Of a stretch of DNA of 64,000 nucleotides, positions 7,729 through 18,994 are shown in pieces. Numbering within the stretch: position 1 is the first letter of the stretch; each line of letters begins with the position of its first letter. A program made the position numbers and the translations under genes. Under the pieces are notes generated by a model, which worked only from the letters and a program-made list of their open reading frames with translations, did no database searches and was not told where the DNA came from. The DNA comes from Vibrio casei (GTDB taxonomy: Bacteria > Pseudomonadota > Gammaproteobacteria > Enterobacterales > Vibrionaceae), in NCBI RefSeq assembly GCF_002218025.2, contig NZ_AP018680.1, forward strand, positions 1,922,001-1,986,000, given 5' to 3'.

Positions 7729-10224
7729 ATGACCACCTTACTTACGCTGATTATTACGTTTTTTGTACTCAGTTTCTGCTTATATCACCGCCGTACACAA
7801 ACCGTAACGCTTAGCGCCATGGCTATTGTTATGCTCGTATCAACTGTATTAGGTGGATTTTCTCCCATCGTATTCGGGGTATTTATCATCCTATTGGCAC
7901 TGATCGCGATTCCCGCTATCCGCCGTCCACTCTTCAGTCAACCTGCTCTAAAGGTATTTAGAAAAATCCTACCAGAGATGTCTAAAACAGAAAAAGAAGC
8001 GATCGACGCAGGAACCGTTTGGTGGGAAGCCGAACTATTTAAAGGTAAGCCGGATTGGAAAAAACTATCCGATATTAAAGCTCCAACACTCAGCGCAGAA
8101 GAACAAGCCTTTATTGATGGCCCAGTGAATGAAGTCTGCGCAATGGCTAATGATTTTGAAATCACCCACGAATTGGCCGATTTGCCTCCTGAAATCTGGG
8201 AATACCTAAAAGATCATAAATTCTTTGCGATGATCATTAAGAAAAAATATGGCGGCCTAGAATTTTCAGCTTATGCACAATCTATCGTTCTACAAAAATT
8301 AACTGGAGTATCCAGTGTTTTATCATCAACGGTTGGTGTTCCTAACTCTTTAGGCCCAGGAGAGTTACTACAACATTACGGCACCAAAGAACAACAAGAT
8401 CACTATTTACCACGACTAGCTGAAGGCAAAGAAATTCCATGTTTTGCTTTAACCAGTCCAGAAGCTGGATCCGATGCTGGCGCAATCCCAGATTTTGGTA
8501 TTGTTTGTAAAGGGCAGTGGGAAGGCAAAGAAGTACTAGGCATGCGCTTGACCTGGAATAAGCGTTATATCACACTTGCTCCAATTGCAACGGTTCTCGG
8601 TTTAGCCTTTAAATTACAAGATCCTGACGGACTTTTAGGCCTCAAAAAAGAAAACGGTGATGATAACAAAGACATCGGAATTACTTGCGCCTTAATCCCA
8701 ACAAACACCAAAGGTGTAAAAATTGGTCGCCGTCACTTCCCTCTTAACATCCCATTCCAGAACGGGCCAACTCAAGGGGAAAATATCTTTGTTCCTTTGG
8801 ATTACATCATCGGAGGACCAAGCATGGCTGGTCAAGGCTGGCGTATGTTAGTGGAGTGCCTTTCTGTTGGTCGTGGTATCACTTTGCCTTCAAACTCAAC
8901 CGGCGGAACAAAATCTGCCGCTTTAGCAACAGGGGCTTATGCTCGAATTCGTCGCCAATTTAAACAACCGATTGGTCATATGGAAGGTATTGAAGAACCT
9001 CTTGCTCGTATCGCAGGTAATGCTTACGTGATGGATGCGGCTAGCCAATTAACGGTTGCAGGAATCGACTTAGGTGAAAAACCATCGGTTATTTCAGCGA
9101 TTGTCAAATACCACTGTACCCACCGAGGGCAGCGTTGTTTGATCGATGCGATGGATATCGCCGGTGGTAAAGGTGTTTGTATGGGGCCCGCTAACTTTCT
9201 AGCGCGTGGTTATCAAGGCTCACCGATTGCCATTACCGTGGAAGGTGCCAATATATTAACTCGCTCTATGATCATCTATGGCCAAGGGGCCATTCGTTGC
9301 CATCCATTCGTCCTTGAAGAAATGGATGCCGCTCATTCTACCGAGAAAAATGCTCTCTCGCGTTTTGATTCTGCCGTCTTTGGCCATATTGGATTTAGTA
9401 TGAGTAATGCTATTCGTAGTTTATGGTTAGGTATTACCGATGGTCGAGGTTCAGACTATGCGGTACCAAACGACCCAAACTTCAATGGCATTGTTCATGA
9501 TCAAATCAAAGGTTACTACCAAAAAATTAACCGCTACAGTGCTAATATTGCCTTATTATCCGATGTTTCGATGGCGGTACTCGGTGGATCATTAAAACGA
9601 AAAGAACGATTATCTGCTCGCCTTGGCGACGTTCTAAGCCAACTCTATTTGAGTTCAGCCACCCTGAAACGTTTTGAATTAGAAGGTTACCAAGAAGCCG
9701 ACTTACCATTAGTGCATTGGGGGCTTCAAGATAGCTTACGTCAAGCAGAAGCCGCTATTGATGACTTATTACAAAACTTCCCTGCTCGTGGTGTCGCTCG
9801 CCTACTTCGTATTCTAATGTTGCCATTTGGTACTGTGCGTAAAGCACCAAGTGACAAGTTAGATAATGAATTAGCACAAATCCTGCAAACTCCATCCGCA
9901 ACACGTTCTCGTATCGGTCGCAATCAATACTTAGCGCCAACGGAGCATAACCCTGTAGGAAAAATTGAGCTTGCACTAGAAACCATATTAAAAGCTGAAC
10001 CAATTTTTAACGATATTTGTAAAAAATTAGAAAACCGCCGTCCATTCGTACAACTGGATAAAATCGCTGACATTGGATTAGAAAAAGGATGGATAAATGA
10101 AGATGAAGCCACTATTTTACGCGATGCTGAATTCTATCGCTTAGAAACAATCAATGTAGATGACTTTGATCCAAGTGAACTCATTGTAAAAAAATCAGAC
10201 AACAAGGTGAGTAAAGTTGCTTAG
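7729..10224 (+). CDS. fadE: Acyl-CoA dehydrogenase FadE
   Basis: First oxidation step of fatty-acid beta-oxidation: FAD-dependent conversion of acyl-CoA to trans-2-enoyl-CoA. The 831-residue protein begins with two hydrophobic segments (about 3-20 and 27-63) typical of the membrane-attached FadE type. The acyl-CoA dehydrogenase domain then spans about 115-560, including the FAD-loop stretch [18 protein letters not shown] near 240 and the [12 protein letters not shown] region. The C-terminal 250 residues are the FadE-specific extension. GGA lies before the ATG. It is preceded by a promoter and a FadR-type site, and by divergent gmhA. Confidence 0.97.
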   Translation: MTTLLTLIITFFVLSFCLYHRRTQTVTLSAMAIVMLVSTVLGGFSPIVFGVFIILLALIAIPAIRRPLFSQPALKVFRKILPEMSKTEKEAIDAGTVWWEAELFKGKPDWKKLSDIKAPTLSAEEQAFIDGPVNEVCAMANDFEITHELADLPPEIWEYLKDHKFFAMIIKKKYGGLEFSAYAQSIVLQKLTGVSSVLSSTVGVPNSLGPGELLQHYGTKEQQDHYLPRLAEGKEIPCFALTSPEAGSDAGAIPDFGIVCKGQWEGKEVLGMRLTWNKRYITLAPIATVLGLAFKLQDPDGLLGLKKENGDDNKDIGITCALIPTNTKGVKIGRRHFPLNIPFQNGPTQGENIFVPLDYIIGGPSMAGQGWRMLVECLSVGRGITLPSNSTGGTKSAALATGAYARIRRQFKQPIGHMEGIEEPLARIAGNAYVMDAASQLTVAGIDLGEKPSVISAIVKYHCTHRGQRCLIDAMDIAGGKGVCMGPANFLARGYQGSPIAITVEGANILTRSMIIYGQGAIRCHPFVLEEMDAAHSTEKNALSRFDSAVFGHIGFSMSNAIRSLWLGITDGRGSDYAVPNDPNFNGIVHDQIKGYYQKINRYSANIALLSDVSMAVLGGSLKRKERLSARLGDVLSQLYLSSATLKRFELEGYQEADLPLVHWGLQDSLRQAEAAIDDLLQNFPARGVARLLRILMLPFGTVRKAPSDKLDNELAQILQTPSATRSRIGRNQYLAPTEHNPVGKIELALETILKAEPIFNDICKKLENRRPFVQLDKIADIGLEKGWINEDEATILRDAEFYRLETINVDDFDPSELIVKKSDNKVSKVA

Positions 10225-10249
10225 ACAGTAAACCCGCCCTCACAAACAA

Positions 10250-10281
10250 GCCCCCAACACCATAATAGGGTTGGGGGGTTC
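10250..10281 (+). terminator. Terminator of fadE
   Basis: CCCCCAAC pairs with GTTGGGGG, with extra CC/GG pairing inside the loop, followed by TTCTCTCTAATTT. It separates convergent fadE and dnaQ. Confidence 0.75.
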
Positions 10282-10309
10282 TCTCTAATTTAAGTAAGTC
10301 TATGCTAAA

Positions 10310-11047
10310 TTAGTCATCACAACGCCACAGGCATGTGCCTTTTTCAGCGAAGACATCTAATCTCTCTTCATGCTTTTGTAACTCATCATTACTAGCTTTT
10401 AATACTTTTAAAACTTTTCGCCCTTGAACACGCTTAATGGTCTCTCCTGTTTCTCCATCCTTAGCTTGCCCGGCATTAAATTGCATTGCCGTCTGCCCAC
10501 CAGTCATTAACAAATACACATCCGCTAGAATTTCAGCATCCAGCAATGCACCATGTAAAGTCCGGTGAGAGTTATCGATACCATAACGATCACATAAGAT
10601 ATCAAGGTTATTTCGTTTGCCTGGGAAGATTTTCTTAGCCATCGCTAAAGTATCGGTAATTTTGCAGATTTCCGATGTTTTTACGCTTTGAGAGGCCAGT
10701 TTAAATTCATAATCCATGAAACCAACATCAAACGATGCGTTGTGAGCCACCAGCTCAGCACCTTGAATAAACGCTAAAAACTCTTGATGAATTTTCTTGT
10801 ATTCCGGCTTATCAACAAGAAACTCATCAGTAATACCGTGAACCGCGATCGCTTCAGGATCAATTTCACGATCAGGCTTAATATAAACATGGAAATGTTT
10901 TCCCGTAAGTTTACGATCTATAATTTCCACCGCACCAATTTCAATAATTCGGTGCCCCATATACACAGGACCACCTTCACGGTTCATACCGGTGGTTTCA
11001 GTATCGAGTACAATGATGCGATCATGAGAAGAATTAGTGGTATTCAT
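10310..11047 (-). CDS. dnaQ: DNA polymerase III epsilon subunit (3'-5' proofreading exonuclease)
   Basis: Proofreading subunit of the replicative polymerase. The DEDDh residues are all present: Asp15 and Glu17 (LDTETTG), Asp107 (NASFDVGF), His165 and Asp170 (HGALLDAE). A clamp-binding motif QTAMQF is at 185-190, followed by the tail that contacts the alpha subunit. The length of 245 is normal. The ATG has a GAG upstream. It is divergent from rnhA with a 58-base gap, the same dnaQ-rnhA arrangement as in Escherichia coli. Its partner dnaE is also in this window. Confidence 0.97.
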   Translation of the reverse strand: MNTTNSSHDRIIVLDTETTGMNREGGPVYMGHRIIEIGAVEIIDRKLTGKHFHVYIKPDREIDPEAIAVHGITDEFLVDKPEYKKIHQEFLAFIQGAELVAHNASFDVGFMDYEFKLASQSVKTSEICKITDTLAMAKKIFPGKRNNLDILCDRYGIDNSHRTLHGALLDAEILADVYLLMTGGQTAMQFNAGQAKDGETGETIKRVQGRKVLKVLKASNDELQKHEERLDVFAEKGTCLWRCDD

Positions 11048-11105
11048 AATAAACTCTATGTCAGACTACTGGGATGTTAGTAAAGAATTAAGGTAATAGT
11101 ACCAA

Positions 11106-11573
11106 ATGACAGCAAAACAAGTTGAGATTTTCACCGACGGTTCCTGCTTAGGCAATCCTGGACCTGGTGGTTACGGTATTGTGCTTCGCTATAAAGGCAA
11201 AGAAAAGTATTTATCTGAAGGTTTTAACCTCACTACTAACAATAGAATGGAAATGATGGCGGCAGTAGTTGCTTTAAAAGCCTTAACCGAACCTTGCCAA
11301 GTCGTACTGACCACAGACAGCCAATATGTTCGCCAAGGCATTACGCAATGGATTCACGGATGGAAAAAGAAAAACTGGCAAACATCAGCCAAAAAGCCGG
11401 TTAAAAATGTCGATTTATGGAAACAACTCGATGCAGAAACCGCTCGCCACCAAGTCGAATGGAAATGGGTCAAAGGCCATGCCGGTCATCGCGAAAATGA
11501 AATATGTGATGATTTAGCTCGCGCGGCAGCAGAGTCTCCTACCCGCGATGATGAAGGGTTTGAAGGCCAATAG
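11106..11573 (+). CDS. rnhA: Ribonuclease HI
   Basis: Removes RNA from RNA-DNA hybrids. The four catalytic carboxylates are Asp11 ([11 protein letters not shown]), Glu49 (NNRMEM), Asp71 (TTDSQY) and Asp135 (CDDLAR), each one residue later than in the Escherichia coli enzyme. The basic handle region ([17 protein letters not shown]) is intact. The 155-residue length is as expected. AAGG precedes the ATG. Confidence 0.97.
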   Translation: MTAKQVEIFTDGSCLGNPGPGGYGIVLRYKGKEKYLSEGFNLTTNNRMEMMAAVVALKALTEPCQVVLTTDSQYVRQGITQWIHGWKKKNWQTSAKKPVKNVDLWKQLDAETARHQVEWKWVKGHAGHRENEICDDLARAAAESPTRDDEGFEGQ

Positions 11574-11605
11574 ACTTTCAACTAAACACTCACCCAGCTA
11601 AACAT

Positions 11606-12352
11606 TTACCTTGTTGGTTTTTCAGAGGTTTGCTTATTAAAACCAACATTGGCTGTCGACAAACCACGCTGTTTCACTTTCCAATGAGGTTTAATTGGAC
11701 GTAAAGGGTAAGTGCGCTTTTTAGCCACAATAAAATACGCACTGCCAAACATCGATGCACATCCCCCTAAACTATGTTCAAGCCAAATCATAATCGCTTT
11801 TCCTTTTTGTACAGGAAATAACGCATAACTTTCACAATGTACGACTTCATAATTCAGTAATCCGAGCCAATCTTTAATACGATAAGGTGTAAACATTCTG
11901 CCACTCCACGGTAAATAATTTTTCCGCCAAGGCATCAAACTCGAGAGACCGATCAAGCTAATAGGGTTAAAGCCCGTCAATATCATGTAACCATCATCAA
12001 TAATTATTCTATCTACTTCTCGCAACAAGCGATGAGGATCGCTACAATAGTCGAGCTGATGACACACCAACGCAGTATCAATACTTTTCTCGAGAAATGG
12101 TAAATCATACGCATCAGCAATAACCGTATGAAGTGGATTAAGCGTATCGACATTTACTTGATGTTTAATATTGCAATTATGTGTCACTAACTCACAACTT
12201 AAGCCACCTAGTTTCAGCATGTGGTAACCGAATAATTTGGGACACCACTCATCAAGGCGAGTTTGAATAGATTCAAAAACCCATTGACCATTTTTCAATT
12301 GCTGCCAAGAATGGGGTTGAACAAATGTTTTTTGAATTCGAGCTGGCTTCAT
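11606..12352 (-). CDS. yafS: SAM-dependent methyltransferase, YafS family
   Basis: A 248-residue class I methyltransferase of unknown substrate. The SAM-binding core is recognisable: the D-A-Y-D-L-PF-L motif near residues 80-88 (IADAYDLPFLEKSID), then VCHQLDYCSDPHRLLREVDRII. Motif I is atypical, since the usual glycine-rich loop appears as LKLGGLSCEL. The frame is open to 12442, but that would overlap divergent gloB; the Met at 12352 is preferred. It lies between rnhA and gloB as in Escherichia coli. Confidence 0.85.
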   Translation of the reverse strand: MKPARIQKTFVQPHSWQQLKNGQWVFESIQTRLDEWCPKLFGYHMLKLGGLSCELVTHNCNIKHQVNVDTLNPLHTVIADAYDLPFLEKSIDTALVCHQLDYCSDPHRLLREVDRIIIDDGYMILTGFNPISLIGLSSLMPWRKNYLPWSGRMFTPYRIKDWLGLLNYEVVHCESYALFPVQKGKAIMIWLEHSLGGCASMFGSAYFIVAKKRTYPLRPIKPHWKVKQRGLSTANVGFNKQTSEKPTR

Positions 12353-12390
12353 AGCTTTAATATCTCTCGCAGTCGGATTGGAGATCCATA

Positions 12391-13173
12391 ATGTTAACTG
12401 ACAAAAATACTTCAGGATTAACGGTAAAAAGCATACCTGCATTTAATGATAATTACATCTGGCTGATTCAAAATAATACTCAACATTGCGTATTAGTTGA
12501 CCCAGGTGAAGCTGCGCCAGTCTTGGCCCAACTGCAACAAGATAAACTCGAATTAGAGACGATACTCATCACTCACCATCATGCCGATCATGTCGGAGGA
12601 GTGGCTGAATTACTGCGTCATTATCCTAAGACGAAAGTGATTGGTCCAAGCAACGATCCAGTTATGATGCTCAGTCAATCAGTTGAAGGTGGAGATCGCA
12701 TTGAAATATTTGGTGAAGCCTTTCTTGTGATTGATGTCCCAGGCCATACTAACGGACATATTGCCTACGTTGGTGATGGTAAACTATTCTGTGGTGATGT
12801 GTTGTTTTCTGCTGGTTGCGGCCGGGTATTTGAAGGCACTTATGAGCAAATGTTTAATTCATTACAAAAACTTGCTTCATTACCTCAAGAGACTCAAGTT
12901 TACTGTGCCCATGAATACACCTCCGCAAACTTATCTTTCGCCTTAGCAGTCGAACCAGAAAATGCGTTATTACACGAGTACCGTGATGAGGTCAATCGCC
13001 TTAGAGCACAAGAAAAACCGACGATTCCAACCACTCTACGCCAAGAGAAATGGATCAATCCATTCTTGCGTTGCCAAGAGCCAAGCGTCATGAAAGCCGT
13101 TTCCACTCGTACCGATGAGCTATCTGAATTGTCTGTTTTCACGGCATTACGCGAATGGAAAAATGAATTCTAA
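12391..13173 (+). CDS. gloB: Hydroxyacylglutathione hydrolase (glyoxalase II)
   Basis: Hydrolyses S-lactoylglutathione to lactate and glutathione in methylglyoxal detoxification. The metallo-beta-lactamase signature THHHADH (61-67) supplies metal ligands His62, His64, Asp66 and His67. Further ligands are in VPGHTNGH and [14 protein letters not shown], and the glutathione-binding C-terminal domain contains the FLRC segment typical of the family. The ATG has GGAG nine bases upstream. It is divergent from the yafS-type gene with only 38 bases between starts. Confidence 0.96.
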   Translation: MLTDKNTSGLTVKSIPAFNDNYIWLIQNNTQHCVLVDPGEAAPVLAQLQQDKLELETILITHHHADHVGGVAELLRHYPKTKVIGPSNDPVMMLSQSVEGGDRIEIFGEAFLVIDVPGHTNGHIAYVGDGKLFCGDVLFSAGCGRVFEGTYEQMFNSLQKLASLPQETQVYCAHEYTSANLSFALAVEPENALLHEYRDEVNRLRAQEKPTIPTTLRQEKWINPFLRCQEPSVMKAVSTRTDELSELSVFTALREWKNEF

Positions 13174-13240
13174 CGATTTGTTACGATTTGCTTTGAGCAA
13201 AAAAAATGACGTTAAAACAATCAAATTGTTCATGAAATTT

Positions 13241-13293
13241 TCTAAAACCTCCTTAAAAACCTTACTTTTTTAAGATCTATTTGAGGTTTTAGA
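13241..13293 (+). other. Long compound stem-loop upstream of mltD
   Basis: TCTAAAACCTC at 13241-13251 pairs perfectly with GAGGTTTTAGA at 13283-13293. Inside, CTTAAAAA at 13252-13259 pairs with TTTTTAAG at 13267-13274. It lies 68 bases after gloB and 70 before mltD. It may end gloB transcription or structure the mltD leader; no clean T-run follows the outer stem. Confidence 0.5.
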
Positions 13294-13363
13294 CTATTTC
13301 TTGCTTGCCAGTCCTTCTATTTCACAAGTATTATTCGCAGCTGTTTTTTAAAAGGTTGCATAA

Positions 13364-14950
13364 ATGAGTTCAAAATACATTTGGGTTTTAGCGCTACTCT
13401 TAGTGGGCTGCCAAACTATACCGACATCAACTAACAACAAAACCAATGGCTCGGAAACCGCCCAAACTGTATCAGAATCATCGACTGTCGTTAAGGCTCA
13501 ATCGACGACCTCTAAAAAGCCAAAATCCGCTGTAAAACCTCCATTGGTAGAGTTAACACCACAGCAACAAGAAAACTTATGGCTTCGTATTGCTATGCAA
13601 TTTAAGCTTGAAGTTCCCGATGACCCAAGCGTCGATTATTATCGTGATTGGTATTTAAAACATCCTGAGCACTTACAAACTGTTTCAAAACGCGCAGCCC
13701 CTTTCTTATATATGATTACAACTCGTATTGAAGAACGTAATCTCCCTCTTGAATTAGCTTTACTTCCTGTAGTTGAAAGCGCTTTTGATCCATTTGCTTA
13801 TTCTTATGGTAGTGCAGCAGGACTGTGGCAGTTTGTTCCAATTACCGCCGATCGCTTTGGTCTTGAAAGAAACTATTGGTATGACGGGCGTCGCGATGTC
13901 AACGCCTCAACCGATGCCGCTCTCGATTATATGACTTACTTAGGTAACCGTTTTAATGGTGACTGGGAAAATGCGATTGCAGCCTATAACAGTGGTGGTG
14001 GTCGAGTTTCTAGCGCCATTAGACAAAATAAAAAAGCGGGAAAGCCAACCGATTTTTTCTCACTAAATTTACCTAAAGAGACCCGAGCTTATGTACCAAA
14101 ACTGCTTGCTCTTGCTGACATTTTAGCAAACCAAAAAGCTTATGGTATCCAATTACCAGAAATTGCAAACAAACCGGTCTTAACTTTAGTGGATCCAAAA
14201 GAGCAACTCGATCTCGCCATTGCAGCTCAATACGCGGGGATTTCAGTCAAAGAACTGCAAAGTTATAACCCTGGTTTCAATCAATGGGCTACCTCTCCAA
14301 CTGGACCACACAGTTTCTTAATTCCAATCGATAACGCTGAACAATTTGAGCAACAAGCAGCTAAAAATAGAGGTAAAGGGATCCGGCTTATTCGCTATAA
14401 AGTGAAATCAGGAGATACCTTAAGCGTTATCGCACAACACAATCAAACAACTTCTAAAGTAATTAAAAAAGCCAATGGCATGACAAACAGCAACATCCGT
14501 ATTGGGCAATATTTGATGGTGCCAAAATCAACACGAAACAATCAGAGTTACACATTAAGCGCTGAAAATCGTTTAGCGAAAACTCAGTCTATTTCTCGTG
14601 GTAAAATCAAAACAAATTATACGGTAAAAAGTGGTGATAGTTTTTGGAGCATTGCCAAAAGCAACCAAGTATCTATTGATGCTTTAAGTCGCTGGAATGG
14701 TATGGCGCCAAAAGATTCATTGAGAATAGGCCAAAAGCTCGTTATTTGGCAAGGAAGCAAAAGTGGTACTGTCATCCGAACTGTTTACTACAACGTTCGC
14801 TCGGGTGATACGGTAGGCGCTATCGCTCAGAAATTTAAAGTCAAAACAACTGATGTATTAGCATGGAACGATTTAAACCATAAAGATTACTTAAAGCCGG
14901 GACAAAAGCTCAAACTGTATGTTGATGTAACAAGAGTTGATCAAGCATAG
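13364..14950 (+). CDS. mltD: Membrane-bound lytic murein transglycosylase D
   Basis: Cleaves peptidoglycan glycan strands with 1,6-anhydro product formation, anchored to the outer membrane. A lipoprotein signal with lipobox LVGC (Cys16) starts the protein, followed by a Thr/Ser-rich linker. The SLT-type domain spans about 105-260 with catalytic Glu138 in PVVESAFDP and the GSAAGLWQF motif. Three LysM repeats follow (about 344-385, 420-465 and 473-522), each with the V-SGDT/S signature; Escherichia coli MltD has two. AGG precedes the ATG. The gloB-mltD neighbourhood is as in other gammaproteobacteria. Confidence 0.96.
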   Translation: MSSKYIWVLALLLVGCQTIPTSTNNKTNGSETAQTVSESSTVVKAQSTTSKKPKSAVKPPLVELTPQQQENLWLRIAMQFKLEVPDDPSVDYYRDWYLKHPEHLQTVSKRAAPFLYMITTRIEERNLPLELALLPVVESAFDPFAYSYGSAAGLWQFVPITADRFGLERNYWYDGRRDVNASTDAALDYMTYLGNRFNGDWENAIAAYNSGGGRVSSAIRQNKKAGKPTDFFSLNLPKETRAYVPKLLALADILANQKAYGIQLPEIANKPVLTLVDPKEQLDLAIAAQYAGISVKELQSYNPGFNQWATSPTGPHSFLIPIDNAEQFEQQAAKNRGKGIRLIRYKVKSGDTLSVIAQHNQTTSKVIKKANGMTNSNIRIGQYLMVPKSTRNNQSYTLSAENRLAKTQSISRGKIKTNYTVKSGDSFWSIAKSNQVSIDALSRWNGMAPKDSLRIGQKLVIWQGSKSGTVIRTVYYNVRSGDTVGAIAQKFKVKTTDVLAWNDLNHKDYLKPGQKLKLYVDVTRVDQA

Positions 14951-14991
14951 ACCCTGATAAGGAAAATAACCTCTGACTAACCTCAGAAGCT

Positions 14992-15837
14992 TTACAATGT
15001 GAACATGGCAATCATTGGGGTATGATCGGATGCTGTAGTTACTGGCGAACTTGCTTCTACCAAATTTAAATTTCGATAAAATACATGATCAAAAGCAAGA
15101 TCATTAATAAACCGACGTCGGTTATCCGGTTTAAATCTCACTTCGTTCATCAATAACGCCGACATTCTTCTACGAACTTCTTGCCAGCGACTCTCGCTCC
15201 ACGTATTAAAATCACCAGCAATGATGAGCGGACCTTTATGTTTTTTTACTGCATTTTCTAATTGCTCAATTTGATTCTGAAAGTCTTCTGTTCCTAACGT
15301 AAAATTAATAGCATGTAAATTTACCGTCACTAAATCAGAGCCATTAGATAATCGATAGCGAGCATATAAGGCAGATTTTGGTAGTAAAATCCAAGGTTCA
15401 ACCGCGGTATAAGCACAAGCTCGATTAGGCAAAGCACTCGAAAGGTTCAACACACCAGAACTTTCGCCAAGTATCTTAAATGCATTAACATGGTTAGCAA
15501 CCCACGACTGAGTCTTCAACCATTGTTTAAAATTAGGCGTCAAGCTGACTTCTTGTAACATCAATAGTTGCGTTTTTTTACCATAAGATTCTAATGATGA
15601 TTGCCACCCTTCATCACCCTGTTTATGAATATTCCATACCACAAGATTCAACTGACCATTGTCATCAAGAAATTCAGGTTGAGATGTCGATTGGTGACAA
15701 TACCAATCATTTTGAATATCCGATTGCTCTATTGAGATAATTTCAGGCTTTTGAGGAATCGTAAACACACTGAAATAACTGGTGGTTAAGATTGCAATAA
15801 GCACAAGTAACAAAAAGGAGTAATGCTTTATTTTCAT
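14992..15837 (-). CDS. yafD: Endonuclease/exonuclease/phosphatase family protein, YafD type
   Basis: A 281-residue protein of the EEP (DNase I-like) fold, substrate unknown. Residues 6-28 form an N-terminal hydrophobic segment, an anchor or uncleaved signal. The fold's motifs are present: VVWNIHKQG, LLMQEV, the Asp/Asn metal site AGDFNTWS, and the terminal SDHTPM. AGGGA precedes the ATG. It follows glnB on the same strand past a terminator. Confidence 0.87.
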   Translation of the reverse strand: MKIKHYSFLLLVLIAILTTSYFSVFTIPQKPEIISIEQSDIQNDWYCHQSTSQPEFLDDNGQLNLVVWNIHKQGDEGWQSSLESYGKKTQLLMLQEVSLTPNFKQWLKTQSWVANHVNAFKILGESSGVLNLSSALPNRACAYTAVEPWILLPKSALYARYRLSNGSDLVTVNLHAINFTLGTEDFQNQIEQLENAVKKHKGPLIIAGDFNTWSESRWQEVRRRMSALLMNEVRFKPDNRRRFINDLAFDHVFYRNLNLVEASSPVTTASDHTPMIAMFTL

Positions 15838-15904
15838 CGTTATCCCTAAAATAAGTGCAGATTTGAAAGCCCACTTTCTTTACATAATAAAAAGCTTCAC
15901 ACAA

Positions 15905-15931
15905 TAAAAAAGGAAGCCTTAGCCTCCTTTT
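15905..15931 (-). terminator. Rho-independent terminator of glnB
   Basis: On the minus strand AAAAGGAGGC pairs with GCTTCCTTTT (one G-T pair), followed by a run of T. It lies 14 bases past the glnB stop. Confidence 0.88.
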
Positions 15932-15944
15932 CTACAGATAGTAT

Positions 15945-16289
<345 letters not shown>

Positions 16290-16375
16290 TTATCCCTAAA
16301 ACACTGAAATTCTTCTGAGTATACCCTTCAACTCACATTGAGAAAAGTGGGCAGTTCTCAGCTTCAATTTTTATA

Positions 16376-17746
16376 TTACATACCTATGTCCCGTGAAGTC
16401 TTATCCACCCAAATCAATTGATATGTACAACCAGAATAAGGTTTTCCAATCCAAAGGCCCACCGCTGAGATAAGCTCATTCCCTTCAATTAAGAATGGAA
16501 TTCTATGCCGCAGCCAAACCGGAACATTGGAATCTTGCAATAATTTCTTTAGCGGTCGACCGTGAGTACGCTCTTCTGGATGAGCATGGATACCAGAAGC
16601 CCGAAAAACAACGGAAATCGAAGTAAGCTCATCCGGCAATGCCAACGTTTGTATACTTTTTGCCGATAAAAACTCAGAAGGTAACACTGAATCCTTGGTT
16701 ATAGGTCGCAAAATAAGCTGACCTAAGCCGTCGGGTAGATCGAGAGGATGACGCTTATCCCAAGTTAAGTGTATTGAAGAAAGATCTTTCGTTTTATTAA
16801 AAACGTAAAGTTGCTGATCTAAACGGCCTATTTGCGTTTTTCCATATTGAAACACAGGGGCTGCATTGGTTTTCGCCAATGCAATATCTTGCCAAATATG
16901 CTCAACCTGTTTAGCACTAGGCATTAACTGGCCTTGATCATCTAACCACATACGAATTAAAGCGGCCCTAGCAGCCCTTGATTGAGTATTTAATGCTTTA
17001 ATCGATAAAGCCCCGTCATTTCCAATCATGCCACTGTAACGCTCATTAAGGAGCTCATGGAGTAGTAATTCTTGTTCTGCGCAAAGTGCAGCACTGCGAG
17101 AAATCGTTTTTTCAATGTGAGGCCAGCGCTGTTTTAATACCGGTGTAATTTGATGACGAATGAAGTTCCGGTCAAAGCGTGTATCTTCATTGCTTTCATC
17201 TTCAATCCATTGCAAGTGATTGTGGACGGCATAGTTTTCTATTTCATCCCTAGACACACTCAGTAATGGGCGCATCATATGACCATCTGAAAAAGCGGTA
17301 AATTCGGCCATAGCAGATAATCCTTTAGGACCACTACCACGTTTTAGCGCTAATAAAAAAGTCTCTAGTTGATCCGTTGCATGCTGTCCAGAAAGCAAAA
17401 TGGTATCGCTATCCATGTAATTATCAAGCGCTTGATAACGAGCATCTCGCGCAGCTTGCTCAAGGCTAATTCTAGGGCCTTGTATCACATCCACTTGTTC
17501 ATAAAAAAAATCTATTTTTTCTTCCTGAGACCACGCTTGGCAAGACGCTAACCATTCATCAGCATGAAAGCTCAAGCCATGGTGTATATGAACCGCTTGG
17601 TAGGAAAACTGAGGATAATGTTGCTTAAACCTCCCTAACAAATGTAATAACACACGAGAATCCAGCCCGCCACTCAATGCCAAGACAAACCGTGTACCAA
17701 CAGAGGCATATTGATTTAATTGCTGAGAGAAAAATGGATAAAGCAT
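16376..17746 (-). CDS. tilS: tRNA(Ile)-lysidine synthase
   Basis: Adds lysine to C34 of the tRNA-Ile CAU anticodon, changing codon and charging specificity; essential. The PP-loop ATPase motif LSGGLDSRVLL is at about 24-34. The RGSGPKGLSAM stretch, the RNFIRHQITP segment and the C-terminal TilS domain with HGRPLKKLLQDSNVP are all present. The 456-residue length is normal for the gamma type. GGAAA precedes the ATG. It lies downstream of accA, the usual position at the end of the dnaE-accA cluster. Confidence 0.96.
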   Translation of the reverse strand: MLYPFFSQQLNQYASVGTRFVLALSGGLDSRVLLHLLGRFKQHYPQFSYQAVHIHHGLSFHADEWLASCQAWSQEEKIDFFYEQVDVIQGPRISLEQAARDARYQALDNYMDSDTILLSGQHATDQLETFLLALKRGSGPKGLSAMAEFTAFSDGHMMRPLLSVSRDEIENYAVHNHLQWIEDESNEDTRFDRNFIRHQITPVLKQRWPHIEKTISRSAALCAEQELLLHELLNERYSGMIGNDGALSIKALNTQSRAARAALIRMWLDDQGQLMPSAKQVEHIWQDIALAKTNAAPVFQYGKTQIGRLDQQLYVFNKTKDLSSIHLTWDKRHPLDLPDGLGQLILRPITKDSVLPSEFLSAKSIQTLALPDELTSISVVFRASGIHAHPEERTHGRPLKKLLQDSNVPVWLRHRIPFLIEGNELISAVGLWIGKPYSGCTYQLIWVDKTSRDIGM

Positions 17747-17790
17747 GTTTTTCCTATCTTATTTTTGTAGAAAACACATTTGAAGAAAAT

Positions 17791-17815
17791 AAAAAAGCGA
17801 GCTTAAGCCCGCTTT
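17791..17815 (-). terminator. Rho-independent terminator of accA
   Basis: On the minus strand AAAGCGGGCTT pairs with AAGCTCGCTTT (one G-T pair), with six T following. It lies between accA and tilS. Confidence 0.85.
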
Positions 17816-17867
17816 ATCTTGTACATCAAGTTTTATCTATTTAGGTATAACTTGACATAAAAATAGC

Positions 17868-18827
17868 TTAACAGTAACCATAGCTCATTAGGCGCTGATA
17901 ACGACGCTCAAGCAAGTTATCGTGATCTAAGCTCTCTAACTCTTCAAGCTGAGCAATCAAAGTTGCTTTCATACTAGCAGCCGTACTTAGATAATCACGA
18001 TGAGCACCACCTAATGGCTCTTCAATGATAGAGTCAATTAAACCTAGCTCTTTTAAACGAGGTGCCACTAGCCCCATCGCTTCTGCCGCTTGAGGGGCTT
18101 TATCTGAATCACGCCATAAAATAGACGCACACCCTTCAGGAGAAATAACTGAGTAGGTTGAATACTGAAGCATATTGACATAATCGCCAATACCGATAGC
18201 CAACGCACCACCAGAACCGCCTTCACCAACAACGTTACAAATCACTGGAACTTTCAAACCTGACATCACTTTAAGATTGCGTGCAATCGCTTCTGACTGT
18301 CCGCGCTCTTCTGCACCAACACCAGGATAAGCACCAGCCGTATCAATGAAAGTAATAACAGGGATATTAAATCGCTCAGCCATTTCCATTAAACGTAATG
18401 CTTTACGGTAACCTTCTGGGCGAGGCATACCAAAGTTACGGCGTACTTTTTCTTTAGTTTCACGGCCTTTTTCATGACCAATAATCATCACAGGACGCCC
18501 ATCTAAACGTGCAAGGCCACCGACAATTGCTTTATCGTCAGCGTAAGCACGATCACCCGCTAACTCATCAAACTCCGTAAAAGCATGTTCAATATAATCT
18601 AACGTATGAGGACGCTTTGGATGACGAGCCAGTTGGGCAACTTGCCATGCACCTAAATCACCAAAGATTTTTTTCTTCAGTTCTAAACTTTTTGCTTCTA
18701 ATTGGCTGATCTCTTTACCCAAATCAACAGAAGTGTCGCCACCATGGCGTGACACTTCGCGTAAAGCTTCAATTTTAGCTTCTAGTTCAACAATGGGTTT
18801 TTCAAATTCAAGAAAATCTAGGCTCAT
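17868..18827 (-). CDS. accA: Acetyl-CoA carboxylase carboxyltransferase subunit alpha
   Basis: With AccD, transfers the carboxyl group from biotin carrier protein to acetyl-CoA, giving malonyl-CoA for fatty-acid synthesis. The 319-residue protein begins [11 protein letters not shown]; a TTG one codon earlier is in frame, but the ATG has AAGGA at proper distance. The carboxyltransferase core ([20 protein letters not shown], then [11 protein letters not shown]) is intact. It follows dnaE after a 167-base gap that probably holds its own promoter. Confidence 0.98.
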   Translation of the reverse strand: MSLDFLEFEKPIVELEAKIEALREVSRHGGDTSVDLGKEISQLEAKSLELKKKIFGDLGAWQVAQLARHPKRPHTLDYIEHAFTEFDELAGDRAYADDKAIVGGLARLDGRPVMIIGHEKGRETKEKVRRNFGMPRPEGYRKALRLMEMAERFNIPVITFIDTAGAYPGVGAEERGQSEAIARNLKVMSGLKVPVICNVVGEGGSGGALAIGIGDYVNMLQYSTYSVISPEGCASILWRDSDKAPQAAEAMGLVAPRLKELGLIDSIIEEPLGGAHRDYLSTAASMKATLIAQLEELESLDHDNLLERRYQRLMSYGYC

Positions 18828-18994
18828 CAATGGATCCTTTATATCATTTTAATTTTTTTATCACTTTAAGGCATTGAACCGAAAACGGCGATAAAAATCA
18901 TACAGGGCGTCACTGAAAATATTCAAAGCGAAATTGCAAACCGAAGCAACCAATTCATAATTTGAATAACAATGTACTAATAATGCCCTGTTAT

